A DNA stretch of 33,371 bases from Rhodoferax sp. (lineage in GTDB: Bacteria > Pseudomonadota > Gammaproteobacteria > Burkholderiales > Burkholderiaceae_C), in the NCBI GenBank assembly GCA_020048895.1, contig JAIFLV010000157.1:1-33371 (forward strand), written 5' to 3'. Below the pieces are notes generated by a model that saw only the letters and a list, made by a program, of their open reading frames with translations, had not been told where the DNA came from and made no database searches. This document shows positions 1-8,795 of this stretch, piece after piece (within the stretch, counting starts at the first letter, position 1; each line of letters opens with the position of its first letter). A program made the translations under genes and the position numbers.

Positions 1-2355
1 ACGGTGAGTGTGGCCAACGCCATCCGCGACAAGGTCAAGGAGATCAACACCGAACTCGAGAAAGACCAGCCAGGTACCAAGCTCGAAATCACCCGCGACG
101 GTGGCGTCGACGCACAACGCAGCCTCAATAACGTGATCGAGTCGCTGGTGCTCGGCGCCGTGTTGACCATCTTTGTGGTGTATGCGTTCCTGAATTCCTG
201 GCGCTCCACGCTGATTACTGCGCTGAGCTTGCCCACCTCGGTGATTGCTGCCTTTATTGCCGTGTGGTTGTGCGGCTTTACGCTCAATTTCATGACCCTG
301 CTGGGTCTGTCGCTGGCCATCGGCGTGCTGATTGACGATGCGATCGTGGTGCGCGAAAACATTGTGCGGCACATGCAGCGTGGCTCAGACCGGCGCACCG
401 CGTCGCTGGAGGGAACGGCCGAAATTGGACTGGCCGTCGCTGCCACCACCTTCTCCATCATTGCAGTATTCATCCCGGTGGCATTCATGCCGGGGGTGTC
501 CGGTGAGTGGTTTCGCCCCTTTGCGCTAACGGTGACCTGCTCGGTGCTGGTGAGCCTGGGCATTTCGTTCACGCTCGACCCGATGCTGTCGGCCTACTGG
601 GGCGATCCGCCGGACCACCACACGGCACCCAAGAAAGGTCTTGGCAAACAGCTGGCCCGCTTCAACGACTGGTTTGACCATCAGGCGGATCGCTACGGCA
701 ACGTCATCGCCTGGGCACTGCACCACCGCCGCTGGATGGCCGCTATTGCGCTGGGCAGTTTGGTTGCCGCTCTGGTGCTGCAGGTGAAATTCGGTGGCAC
801 CAGTTTCCTGCCCGCATCCGACTCCGGAAATCTGATGATCGAAGTGCGCACACCCTCATCGTCGTCGGTGGAATATGCGCGCCTGAAAATGGAACGTGCC
901 GCCGAAATTGCACGCTCTATCCCCGAGACCAAGGAAACCAACAGCAACATCTCGGCCAGCGGCGGACGTATCTACGTGGACATCGGCAAGCGCAACACGC
1001 GCGCTCGATCGGCCAAGGAAATCGCGGTGGAACTGCGCGAGAAGGTTCGCCCGTTGATGGGGGCGGAATACGTGGTGCTTGATGACCTGAACAACGGGGC
1101 ACGCAAACCGATTCAGATCGAATTCACCGGTCCCGATTCGCGCAAGTTGCTGGAAATCACCAGTGCCTACATGGACAAGTTGCGTCTGGTTCCGGGCGCG
1201 GTGGATGTGGGCTTATCGCAGCAAGACCCCAAGAAAGAGCTAAAGATCGAACTCAACCGCGGCTTGGCCAACTCCATGGGCATCTCCGCCAACGATGCGG
1301 CGCAAGCGTTGCGGGTGGCTTTTGCCGGAATCGAGGTGGGCGACTGGGTTGACCCCACCGGAGAGACGCGCGATGTGGCCGTGCGTCTGCACCCGGACGA
1401 CCGGGTCAGCAAAGAGAATATCGAGCGTCTGCCCATTGCGGTGGCAGGCACCAACCAGATGGTGCCGCTGGACCAGATTGCCAGCATCACCATGGGCAAA
1501 GGGCCGTCTGGCATCCAGCATGCCAATGGCAAGCGCACGATTACCGTGTCGGCCAACGCGCAGGGACGCTCCAATGGTGAAGTGACCGATGATGCAATGA
1601 AACTCGCCAAGAGCTTTGACTATCCGCCTGGCTATGGCCTGTCGCTGGGCGGAACCGGTGAGGACCAGAAGGAACTGTTCACTCAAATGACCATCGCGCT
1701 GGTGTCGGGCATCGGGCTGATGTACCTGATTCTGGTCATGCAATTTGGCTCATTCACGGCGCCGCTGGGGGTGATGCTGTCACTGCCCCTTTCATTGATC
1801 GGTGTGGTGCTGGCGCTGCTGGTGACGGGCAGCACCATCAACCTGATGAGCTTCATCGGCATCATCATGCTGATGGGTCTGGTCGCCAAGAACGCGATAT
1901 TGTTGCTCGATGCGGCACGCAAAGAGGAGGCGCAAGGCAAGGACCGCGAAGACGCACTGATGCATGCCGGTCGCAAGCGCCTGCGCCCGATTTTGATGAC
2001 CACGTTTGCACTGATAGCCGGCATGACGCCGGTGGCCATCGGCCTGGGTGAGGGGGGGGAGTTTTACCGTCCGCTGGCCGTGGCTATCATCGGCGGCACC
2101 ATCACGTCCACGCTGCTCACCTTGCTGGTGGTGCCCACTTTTTACGACAGCATCGAAATCTCGCGCGACCGCCTGTTGGCCAAGTTCCAGCGCCGTGCCG
2201 ACCGGTGGAACGGTTTTGTGGCCTTCGTGCTGACTTTTATCGAGGTCATCCTGACGCTGCTGTTCATTCGTCTGGTGTACCGCGGCCTTGTGCGTATGGT
2301 GCGGGGTAAACGGAGTCCGTCATACGGGGCAGGATCGTCGCGCCAACCTTCTTAG
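1..2355 (+). CDS. RND-family efflux transporter, C-terminal three quarters (5' truncated by window edge)
   Basis: This is the inner-membrane proton-driven pump subunit of a tripartite RND efflux system (AcrB/HAE1 type). The frame is open to base 1 and family members are about 1,030 residues, so roughly the first quarter lies outside the window. The TM4 motif LAIGVLIDDAIVV (two adjacent Asp, near nt 331-340) and the TM10 motif GLVAKNAILLLD (Lys near nt 1887) are the proton-relay residues of the family. The stretch from about nt 1980 to 2150 (RKRLRPILMTTFALIAG, then GGEFYRPLAVAIIGG) is the classical C-terminal half. After the usual end (VVPTFYD) there is an extra tail with one more hydrophobic segment (FVAFVLTFIEVILTLLFIRL) and a basic end. 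Substrate is not predictable from this part. The adaptor and N-terminus would be upstream. It ends 82 bases before the importer operon and need not belong to it. Confidence 0.93.
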   Translation, partial: TVSVANAIRDKVKEINTELEKDQPGTKLEITRDGGVDAQRSLNNVIESLVLGAVLTIFVVYAFLNSWRSTLITALSLPTSVIAAFIAVWLCGFTLNFMTLLGLSLAIGVLIDDAIVVRENIVRHMQRGSDRRTASLEGTAEIGLAVAATTFSIIAVFIPVAFMPGVSGEWFRPFALTVTCSVLVSLGISFTLDPMLSAYWGDPPDHHTAPKKGLGKQLARFNDWFDHQADRYGNVIAWALHHRRWMAAIALGSLVAALVLQVKFGGTSFLPASDSGNLMIEVRTPSSSSVEYARLKMERAAEIARSIPETKETNSNISASGGRIYVDIGKRNTRARSAKEIAVELREKVRPLMGAEYVVLDDLNNGARKPIQIEFTGPDSRKLLEITSAYMDKLRLVPGAVDVGLSQQDPKKELKIELNRGLANSMGISANDAAQALRVAFAGIEVGDWVDPTGETRDVAVRLHPDDRVSKENIERLPIAVAGTNQMVPLDQIASITMGKGPSGIQHANGKRTITVSANAQGRSNGEVTDDAMKLAKSFDYPPGYGLSLGGTGEDQKELFTQMTIALVSGIGLMYLILVMQFGSFTAPLGVMLSLPLSLIGVVLALLVTGSTINLMSFIGIIMLMGLVAKNAILLLDAARKEEAQGKDREDALMHAGRKRLRPILMTTFALIAGMTPVAIGLGEGGEFYRPLAVAIIGGTITSTLLTLLVVPTFYDSIEISRDRLLAKFQRRADRWNGFVAFVLTFIEVILTLLFIRLVYRGLVRMVRGKRSPSYGAGSSRQPS

Positions 2356-2437
2356 TGGGTGGCCAGGCCCTTCTCGAACCTATGACTTCGCCGACGCGGT
2401 TACCATGTGCGCCTTATCCGTAACCTATTGGTAGCCA

Positions 2438-3322
2438 ATGCCCATAAACACTTCCAAGTTTTCCCGCGCCAAACGCGCACTGGTGGCCAGCGCCCTGCTT
2501 GCTGCCGTAACCGCCTTCACCGACATGGCACAGGCGCAAAACGTGTTTCGCGTCACCACCATTCCGGAAGAAGCCGCCACGGAGCAGGTCCGCAAGTTCA
2601 CCCCGCTGGCCAGTTATCTGGAGAAGGCATTGGGCGTGAAGGTGGAGTTCACCCCGGTGAGCGATTACCCCGCCGCTGTTGAAACGCTGGTCAACAAAAA
2701 GGTGGATCTGGTGTGGTTTGGTGGTTTTACTTTTGTGCAGGCCAATTTGCGTTCGGGCGGAAAAGTGGTGCCACTGGCGCAACGTGAAGAAGACACCAAG
2801 TTTCAATCCGTGTTCATTGCCAAGACCGACTCCGGCATCAAGAGCCTGGCCGACATGAAAGGCAAACAAATTTCCTTTGGTTCGCAAAGCAGCACTTCAG
2901 GCCACCTCATGCCGCGCAGCTTTTTGCTGCAAGCCAATATCAACCCCGAGAAAGACTTCCGCCGCGTTGCCTACAGCGGCGCGCATGATGCCACCATTGC
3001 ATCGGTGGTAAGCGGCAAGGTGGATGCCGCTGCGCTCGACATCACCGTGTGGAAAAAGTTTGTGAGCGAAAACAAGGTCGACACCCAAGCGGTCAACGTG
3101 TTTTACACCACGCCGGGTTACTTTAATTACAACTGGTCCGTGCATGCTGACATGCCGGCAGCTATGCAGGCCAAGGTGAAGGCTGCACTGCTGGCACTGG
3201 ATCCGGCCAACCCTGAGCATGCCGAGATTCTCAAGCTCAACCGCGCCTCACGCTACATCGCCACCACGCCAGACAACTACAAAGGACTGGAAGCCGCTGC
3301 TCGCAGCGCAGGTCTGCTCTGA
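2438..3322 (+). CDS. PhnD-like periplasmic binding protein, putative selenate/selenium oxyanion ABC importer
   Basis: This 294-aa protein is the substrate-binding subunit of an ABC importer. Residues 1-33 form a signal peptide (basic SKFSRAKRALVA, hydrophobic core, cleavage likely after AQA). The mature part is a PhnD-type type-2 periplasmic fold: an N-terminal EEAATEQVRKFTPLASYLEK segment, DLVWFGGFTFVQA, the ADMKGKQISFGSQSSTSGHLMP ligand-loop region around residue 145, and VSGKVDAAALD. This branch of the family is what annotation pipelines call a putative selenate ABC transporter binding protein, a name based largely on co-occurrence with selD. Here it also converges on a selD-type gene, which supports the selenium assignment by context only. 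Phosphonate or phosphite is the alternative, but no C-P lyase or phosphonatase gene is present. No clear Shine-Dalgarno precedes the ATG, which sits in a small hairpin. First gene of a five-gene operon. Confidence 0.85.
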   Translation: MPINTSKFSRAKRALVASALLAAVTAFTDMAQAQNVFRVTTIPEEAATEQVRKFTPLASYLEKALGVKVEFTPVSDYPAAVETLVNKKVDLVWFGGFTFVQANLRSGGKVVPLAQREEDTKFQSVFIAKTDSGIKSLADMKGKQISFGSQSSTSGHLMPRSFLLQANINPEKDFRRVAYSGAHDATIASVVSGKVDAAALDITVWKKFVSENKVDTQAVNVFYTTPGYFNYNWSVHADMPAAMQAKVKAALLALDPANPEHAEILKLNRASRYIATTPDNYKGLEAAARSAGLL

Positions 3323-3332
3323 GTTGCCTGGG

Positions 3333-4181
3333 ATGGGCTTCGGGTTGAAAATCCAATTGCTTGGCGTCAGCGCACGCCACCCGGCCGCCCGGCCGGGGGC
3401 TGCACCTGCGCTGAAGCAACTGAGCCTGCACATCGCAGCTGGCGAACCTGTTGCGGTGATTGGCCCTTCGGGCGCGGGTAAAACCACGCTATTGCAAGTG
3501 CTGACCTGTGCCATGCCCCCCACGGCGGGCACTGTGGCGTTGGATGACATCAACCCCTGGCAATTGCCGCGTAGTGCCTTGCAGCGCTTGCGCGGCAGCC
3601 TTTTCTTGGCACCCCAGGTGCCGCCTCTTCCACCACGCCAACGCGTGGTGACAACGGTGCTGGCTGGGCGCTTGCCCGCCATGGGTTTGTTAGCCAGCCT
3701 GCGCTCACTGTTTTACCCGACCGATATTCCCGCCGCATACGACGCACTGGACAGTTTTGACCTCGCCGACAAACTCTTTGAGCGGGTTGACCGCCTGTCC
3801 GGCGGCGAACGTCAGCGGGCGGGCCTGGCGCGTGCGCTGTTGGCGCCAGCGCGGCTCTGGCTGATTGACGAACCCCTGTCGGCGCTTGACCCGACCCGCT
3901 CAAGCCAGGCTATCAGCACCTTGCTGAACGGTGCACGCCAACGCGGAGTCACGCTGGTGGCCACGCTGCACCAGGTAGACGTGGCTTTGGCGCACTTTCC
4001 ACGCATCATCGGCCTGCGCGACGGCGCTCTGGCTTTCGATTTACCAGCGACCGAAGTGACACGCGAGCGACTGGCTCGGCTGTATGACCAGTTTGAGCAT
4101 GAGCTGCGCGGCGAAGTGCCAAATGTACCGACGCAGGAACTGCCGGCTGCGCCACAACCGGTGGTCATGCACTGCCGCTGA
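3333..4181 (+). CDS. PhnC-like ABC transporter ATP-binding protein
   Basis: This 282-aa cytoplasmic ATPase powers the importer. Visible in order are Walker A GPSGAGKTTL (about residues 44-53), the Q-loop in LAPQ, the signature LSGGERQRAGLARALL, Walker B LWLIDEPLSALDP and the switch histidine in ATLHQ. The ATG at 3333, 10 bases after the binding-protein stop, is preferred. The frame stays open upstream to 3219, but that would overlap the preceding gene by over 100 bases and add a non-homologous N-terminus. The C-terminal tail after the nucleotide-binding domain is proline-rich and poorly conserved. Spacing to both neighbours is about 10 bases, so it is co-transcribed with the binding protein and the two permeases. 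Confidence 0.92.
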   Translation: MGFGLKIQLLGVSARHPAARPGAAPALKQLSLHIAAGEPVAVIGPSGAGKTTLLQVLTCAMPPTAGTVALDDINPWQLPRSALQRLRGSLFLAPQVPPLPPRQRVVTTVLAGRLPAMGLLASLRSLFYPTDIPAAYDALDSFDLADKLFERVDRLSGGERQRAGLARALLAPARLWLIDEPLSALDPTRSSQAISTLLNGARQRGVTLVATLHQVDVALAHFPRIIGLRDGALAFDLPATEVTRERLARLYDQFEHELRGEVPNVPTQELPAAPQPVVMHCR

Positions 4182-4192
4182 CCCTGAGGCCC

Positions 4193-5035
4193 ATGACGAC
4201 CACCGCTTTGCCCGCGCAGTGTGCGCCAACGCGCGATCCGGCGTGGCTGGGGCGCGTATTCTGGATCGGCCTGAGCCTGGTGCTGCTGTGGCCACTGGGC
4301 GTGGCGACCGAGTTCAAGCCATGGGTGCTGCTGGAGCCTGACAACCTCAGGATCAGCGCCAAGTTCATTGCCAGTTTCTGGCCGCTGGTTGCTGATGCCG
4401 AGTTTCTGACCATGGTGGCACGCGAAACCTGGCGCACGGTGGCCATGGCCACTGCGGGTGTCACGTTGGCGCTGCTGGTGGCGGTGCCGCTCACGCTGCT
4501 CAACACGCGGGTGCTGTCGATTTCAGCCTTGTCGGGCCGCATGGCGCGTGGGCCTTACTGGCTGCGCCAATTCGTGCGTTGGCTTTTGATTGTTCTGCGC
4601 AGCATCCCCGAGCTGGTGTGGGCGCTGGTATTTGTGCGCGTGGTGGGCTTGGGGCCAACTGCGGGCGTGCTGGCCATTGCGCTGACCTACGGTGGCATGC
4701 TGGGCAAGGTCTATGGCGAGATTCTGGAGAGCGGTGAGACCCATGCCACGCAGACCCTGCTGCGCAACGGCAGCGGGCGCCTGCAAGCTTTTTTTTACGG
4801 TTTGCTGCCCACCAGCGCAGCCGAGTTGACCAGCTACACCGTGTACCGCTGGGAATGCGCCATCCGCTCCTCGGTGGTGCTGGGTTTTGTGGGTGCGGGT
4901 GGCCTGGGGCAGCAGCTCGACAACTCCATGAAGATGTTCAACGGTGGCGAAGTCGCCAGCATGCTGCTGGTGTTCATCGCGCTGGTGGCGCTGGCCGACC
5001 AGGTGAGCGCCTGGCTTCGCAAGGCACTCGGATGA
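4193..5035 (+). CDS. PhnE-like ABC transporter permease, first copy
   Basis: This 280-aa integral membrane protein is one of two different permeases in the operon, presumably forming a heterodimeric channel. There are about six hydrophobic segments. The motif SIPELVWALVFVRVVGLGP in the middle and the C-terminal block YTVYRWECAIRSSVVLG followed by FVGAGGLGQQL are the PhnE/BPD-permease hallmarks. The latter is next to the EAA-type loop (TLLRNGSGRLQAFFYGLLP) that contacts the ATPase. It starts 11 bases after the ATPase gene, and its TGA stop overlaps the ATG of the second permease (ATGA at 5032-5035), so the two are translationally coupled. Homology is clear. The substrate is inferred from context. 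Confidence 0.92.
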   Translation: MTTTALPAQCAPTRDPAWLGRVFWIGLSLVLLWPLGVATEFKPWVLLEPDNLRISAKFIASFWPLVADAEFLTMVARETWRTVAMATAGVTLALLVAVPLTLLNTRVLSISALSGRMARGPYWLRQFVRWLLIVLRSIPELVWALVFVRVVGLGPTAGVLAIALTYGGMLGKVYGEILESGETHATQTLLRNGSGRLQAFFYGLLPTSAAELTSYTVYRWECAIRSSVVLGFVGAGGLGQQLDNSMKMFNGGEVASMLLVFIALVALADQVSAWLRKALG

Positions 5036-5859
5036 CCCAAGCCCGCGCCGCCAACCAGACCTACAAGCTGCCGCCGCCGCTGTTTGATGCGCGCTGCAAG
5101 GCCTGCTGGTTTGTGGTCGCACTGCTGGTTCTGGTCGTGGCCAGCTTCTGGTCGCTTGACCTGCAGTGGGGTCAATTCTTTTCAATGGACGCAGCGCGCA
5201 GCATGGGCCGCTTTGTGGCCGAATTTTTCCCGCCCGACACCTCGCCCCAATTCTTGACGAAGGTAGCACTGGGTGCCTGGGAGACGCTGGCCATGTCGGC
5301 ACTGGGCACCGTGCTGGCAGCCGTGGCCGGGCTGGCGCTGGCGTTACCGGCCAGCCGTATGCACGACGCTGACTCCGCCTGGGGCCGAACGCCCACGCGC
5401 CTGATCCTCAATGCGCTGCGCAGCATTCCCGAACTGGTGTGGGCCGCACTGCTGCTAATCTCGGCTGGCTTGGGGCCATTTGCCGGTACGCTGGCACTGG
5501 CCTTTCACACCACGGGCGTTCTGGGCAGGCTGTTTGCCGAAGCCATTGAAAACACCCCACCCGGCCCGGGTGCTGCTCTGCGGGTACAAGGCGTGGGCAG
5601 TTTCCGCGTATTCGTCTACGCCACACTACCGCAGGTGCTGCCGCAGCTGATGAGCTACACGCTGTACCGCTGGGAAAACAATATTCGCGCTGCCGCAGTG
5701 CTGGGTGTGGTGGGTGCAGGTGGCCTGGGGCAACTGCTGGCATTTCATATGGGTTTGTTCCAGATGAACAAAACCGCCACCATTCTGGGCGCCATGCTGC
5801 TGATGGTGGCCGTGGTGGACGCGGCCAGTCACACATCGCGGCGCCTGTTGACCCGCTGA
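5032..5859 (+). CDS. PhnE-like ABC transporter permease, second copy
   Basis: This 275-aa membrane permease is paralogous to the preceding one. It shares LRSIPELVWAALLL, an EAA-like loop (ALRVQGVGSFRVFVYATLP) and the C-terminal block LYRWENNIRAAAVLG followed by VVGAGGLGQLL. The ATG at 5032 is chosen because it overlaps the stop of the first permease by four bases. The frame is open upstream to 4855, but that would lie inside the first permease. Two dissimilar permeases with one ATPase is a common layout for phosphonate-like and putative selenate importers. The SMR gene follows 22 bases downstream. Confidence 0.92.
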   Translation: MTQARAANQTYKLPPPLFDARCKACWFVVALLVLVVASFWSLDLQWGQFFSMDAARSMGRFVAEFFPPDTSPQFLTKVALGAWETLAMSALGTVLAAVAGLALALPASRMHDADSAWGRTPTRLILNALRSIPELVWAALLLISAGLGPFAGTLALAFHTTGVLGRLFAEAIENTPPGPGAALRVQGVGSFRVFVYATLPQVLPQLMSYTLYRWENNIRAAAVLGVVGAGGLGQLLAFHMGLFQMNKTATILGAMLLMVAVVDAASHTSRRLLTR

Positions 5860-5881
5860 ACTTCCCGAAAGAACACCGAAA

Positions 5882-6229
5882 ATGCCTACTTTGACACACA
5901 CCCAAGCCTGGCTGGTCCTGTCGGTGGCGATCTTGCTGGAGGTTGCAGGAACCACGTCGATGCGGCTGTCTGAGAGCTTCACGCGGCTCACGCCTTCGGT
6001 GCTGATCTTCGTTTTCTACGCCGGCTCGTTCGCGCTAAACACCATGATCATCCGCACCTTGGGCCTCAGCGTGGTGTACGGCGTGTGGTCCGGCGTGGGC
6101 ACGGTGCTCACCGCGATGATCGGCATCTACTACTTCAAGGAGCCCGCCACAGCCATCAAGATGGTGAGCATCGGGCTGATCGTCATTGGTGTCATGGGCT
6201 TGCATTCGGCGTCGCGGGTTCAGGTGTAA
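5882..6229 (+). CDS. Small multidrug resistance (SMR/EmrE-like) transporter
   Basis: This 115-aa, four-helix inner membrane protein has the length of the SMR family. The essential membrane glutamate of TM1 is present (LLEVAGTTSMRLS, Glu20), as is the TM3 motif VVYGVWSGVGTVLTAMIG, matching the EmrE Tyr/Trp substrate-binding region. TM4 ends in VIGVMGLHSAS. SMR pumps exchange protons for quaternary ammonium or guanidinium compounds. It is the last gene of the importer operon and converges on the senC-like gene. Hercynine and selenoneine are trimethylammonium betaines, so a role in moving such a compound is possible, but that is inference. A general guanidinium or biocide exporter is the alternative. 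Confidence 0.92.
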   Translation: MPTLTHTQAWLVLSVAILLEVAGTTSMRLSESFTRLTPSVLIFVFYAGSFALNTMIIRTLGLSVVYGVWSGVGTVLTAMIGIYYFKEPATAIKMVSIGLIVIGVMGLHSASRVQV

Positions 6230-6443
6230 AGCATGAAGTTTTCCCCCTGGTGGACAGGCCCGCTCAACCTGCTAGCGAGGCTGAAAAACCGTCCGTACAA
6301 CGCCCGGGCTGCAGACCTATGGAAGCCCTGAAGCATCGTGGCATCCCACTGCGAAGGATGTAATTGGCACAGCACACAGTGGGGCATGGACTACATCGCT
6401 AGCGGTTGCTACAACGGGGCAACGCTGTGAGCACCCAGGCCCA

Positions 6444-6477
6444 GCAGTTTCACTGCGAAGAGCGAAGTGCGAACTGC
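6444..6477. terminator. Imperfect hairpin between convergent genes, possible bidirectional terminator
   Basis: GCAGTT at 6444-6449 pairs with AACTGC at 6472-6477, and the inner CACT/AGTG bases extend the stem with a bulge. It lies nine bases beyond the senC-like stop and at the end of the 256-base gap after the SMR gene. There is no clear T tract, so termination activity is uncertain. The rest of that gap (6230-6443) shows no gene or other convincing structure. Confidence 0.35.
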
Positions 6478-6485
6478 GCAGCGCG

Positions 6486-8768
6486 TCAAGGCAACAGCAC
6501 CACCGGCTCCAGCGCATCACCCTGTTCCAGAATTCGCCCAATGATGGCGGTGTGCTGATAACCCAGTGCCTGCAAGGCGGCCACACAGTCCGCCACCCGA
6601 TCCGCTGGCACGCTGGCCAGCAGGCCACCGGCGGTCTGGGGATCGAAAATCAATGGGTAGCGCGGATGGTTGACAAACTGTTCCTGATTGCGCATGGCTC
6701 TGCGCAGGCGCACATTGGCCGGTTGTAGTGAACTGACAATGCCGGCCGCCACCGTTTCCAACGCGCCGTCCAGCAAGGGCAGGTTTGAGAGCACCAGTTC
6801 GGCATCCACGCCCGAGGGTTTGGTCATTTCAACCAGATGACCCAGCAAACCAAAACCAGTCAGATCGGTACAGGCCGTGGCCCCGAACTCGCGCAGACAC
6901 TGCGCAGCCAGCCGGTTTGACACCACCATGGATTGCAATGCCGCGTCAATCCAGCGGCCTTTGGCAGCCAGGCGGGCGTGCGCGGCAAACAACGTGCCTG
7001 TGCCGATGGGTTTGGTCAAAATCAACACATCGCCGGGCTGCATGCCGCCTTTGCGGGTGACGTTGACCAGGCTCTCGTCAATCAGCCCATTCACCGCAAA
7101 ACCCAGCGCCAGCTCGGCCCCCTCGCCCGTGTGGCCGCCCACCAGGGCACAACCGGCTTCGTTGAGGACCTCGACCGCGCCACGCATCATCTGAAACAAC
7201 AAGTCTTCGACCTTGGCCTCCAGCCCCGGAGGCACGGTGGCGATCGCAGTGGCGGATTGCGGATCAGCCCCCATGGCAAAAATATCGCCCAGGGCGTGGT
7301 TGGCCGCGACCTTGCCAAACAAATACGGGTCGTCCACAAATGCCCGGAAAAAATCGACCGAATGCACCAGCGCCTTGCCTGGCGGTACCCGCACCACGGC
7401 TGCGTCGTCGGGGTCATGCAAGCCAATCAGCACATCATCGCGGGCTACCACCTGCAATTGGCCCAACGCGCGCGACAGCACGGTGGAACCCACCTTGGCA
7501 CCACAGCCACCGCAGCGCATGGCGATGGCCGAGATGGCTTGCAGTGACTCGTCTGCAGTCAGCGCCAGTTGCGAGTTGGGTGCCGTTGCGACCTGGCCTG
7601 CCATAGCCGGGAACTCGGCAAATTTACGCATGAAACTGCGGTCGATGTGGTCTTTCCAGCGCCAGACCCAAGCACCCCAAAACCCCAATGCCCCGCGCGA
7701 AGCCACGGCAAATTTGTCGCCTGTGCTGATCAGGGCCAGCCAGCTCGACTGCGGGCGATAGGCCTTGAGCGCGCGGCCCTGCACGCTCAGACGCAGGTTG
7801 TCGGCTAGCGGTGGCCCCATGCGCACGGCGAATACACCGGCTTTTTCGAGTGGGTAGTTCTCCATGGCAACAATGTCGCCGGCGGCAAATATGCGCGGGT
7901 CAGTCAAGGTTTGCAGCTGGTCGTTGACGCGCACAAAACCGCCCTCGTTCAAAGCCAGCCCGGTGGACTGCAGCCAGGGTGCACCCCCTGCCTGGGTGAC
8001 CCACATGGTTTCGTCTGCTGCCACGTTTTCGCCATTGGCGCACATCAGTTGGCCCGGCTCGACCCGCGTCACCTTGGCGTTGACGTGCACATGCACGCCA
8101 CGCCGTGCCAACACTTTGGCAAACTCTTGCCGCACACGTGGGTTGTGGGTCGGAAGGATCTGGGCCGAGGCACTCAGCAAATGAAACTCAAGCAAATCAG
8201 GGTTGCGACCCAGCAACTTCAACTCATGGCGCAGCCGGTACTGCATTGACAGCAGCAGCTCCACCCCACCGGCACCCGCGCCCACCACGGCTACATGCAA
8301 CACGCCCCGGGTGTGCTGCTGCACCCGCGCCAGCAAGGCCAGCCAGCGTGCGTTGAAGCGGGTGATGGGTTTGACCGGAGTAGTAAACGCATCTGCACCG
8401 GGCACACCACCCAAGCTGGGGGTGGAACCAATGTTGATCGACAAACTGTCATAAACCACCGGCGGGCGGTTGCGGCACAACACTTTTTGCCCGGCGCGGT
8501 CAATGCCCACCACCTCATCGCAGTACAAACGTGCGCCGGCAAACACCGCCAGGCGCGCCAGGTCGATGTGCACATCGTCGTAGCTGTAGTGGCCGGAAAT
8601 GTAGCCCGGCAGCATGCCCGAATACGGCGTATGCACATCTGTGCAGATCACGGTCAGGCGCACGCCGGGTTCGGGCTGCATGCCAAAACGCTTGAGCACA
8701 CCCACATGGCTGTGGCCGCCGCCAATCAGCACAATGTCTCTGGCAATGGGTTGGGTAGGTTGTTGCAT
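6486..8768 (-). CDS. senC: Oxidoreductase-selenophosphate synthase fusion (SenC/SelD type)
   Basis: This 760-aa two-domain protein makes selenophosphate from selenide and ATP. Residues 1 to about 385 form an NADH-dehydrogenase-like FAD/NAD(P) oxidoreductase (GGGHSHVGVL at 16-25, VVGAGAGGVEL at 161-171, a PRIFAAGDI flavin motif near 291-299), the type known as the N-terminal partner of SelD. Residues from about 410 form SelD: the active-site segment is CGGCGAKVG with Cys422 and Lys425 in catalytic register, followed by a DDAAV metal motif, SVDFFRAFVDDPY, GGHTGEG, TDLTGFGLLGH and FDPQTAGG. The nucleophile is Cys, so no selenocysteine is needed. It starts 27 bases downstream of the senB-like gene in the same direction. 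No selA, selB or mnmH/ybbB is in the window, so I read it as the selenophosphate supply for selenoneine. A general SelD that also feeds selenocysteine elsewhere cannot be excluded. The oxidoreductase may make or guard selenide. Confidence 0.88.
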   Translation of the reverse strand: MQQPTQPIARDIVLIGGGHSHVGVLKRFGMQPEPGVRLTVICTDVHTPYSGMLPGYISGHYSYDDVHIDLARLAVFAGARLYCDEVVGIDRAGQKVLCRNRPPVVYDSLSINIGSTPSLGGVPGADAFTTPVKPITRFNARWLALLARVQQHTRGVLHVAVVGAGAGGVELLLSMQYRLRHELKLLGRNPDLLEFHLLSASAQILPTHNPRVRQEFAKVLARRGVHVHVNAKVTRVEPGQLMCANGENVAADETMWVTQAGGAPWLQSTGLALNEGGFVRVNDQLQTLTDPRIFAAGDIVAMENYPLEKAGVFAVRMGPPLADNLRLSVQGRALKAYRPQSSWLALISTGDKFAVASRGALGFWGAWVWRWKDHIDRSFMRKFAEFPAMAGQVATAPNSQLALTADESLQAISAIAMRCGGCGAKVGSTVLSRALGQLQVVARDDVLIGLHDPDDAAVVRVPPGKALVHSVDFFRAFVDDPYLFGKVAANHALGDIFAMGADPQSATAIATVPPGLEAKVEDLLFQMMRGAVEVLNEAGCALVGGHTGEGAELALGFAVNGLIDESLVNVTRKGGMQPGDVLILTKPIGTGTLFAAHARLAAKGRWIDAALQSMVVSNRLAAQCLREFGATACTDLTGFGLLGHLVEMTKPSGVDAELVLSNLPLLDGALETVAAGIVSSLQPANVRLRRAMRNQEQFVNHPRYPLIFDPQTAGGLLASVPADRVADCVAALQALGYQHTAIIGRILEQGDALEPVVLLP

Positions 8769-8795
8769 GGGAAACGCGCTTCAAACAGATTCAAA

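Noticed and set aside
2438..5859. Phosphonate uptake operon
   Set aside because: Homology to PhnD/C/E is real, but no C-P lyase, phosphonatase or phosphite dehydrogenase gene is present and the operon faces a selD-type gene. Kept as an alternative only.
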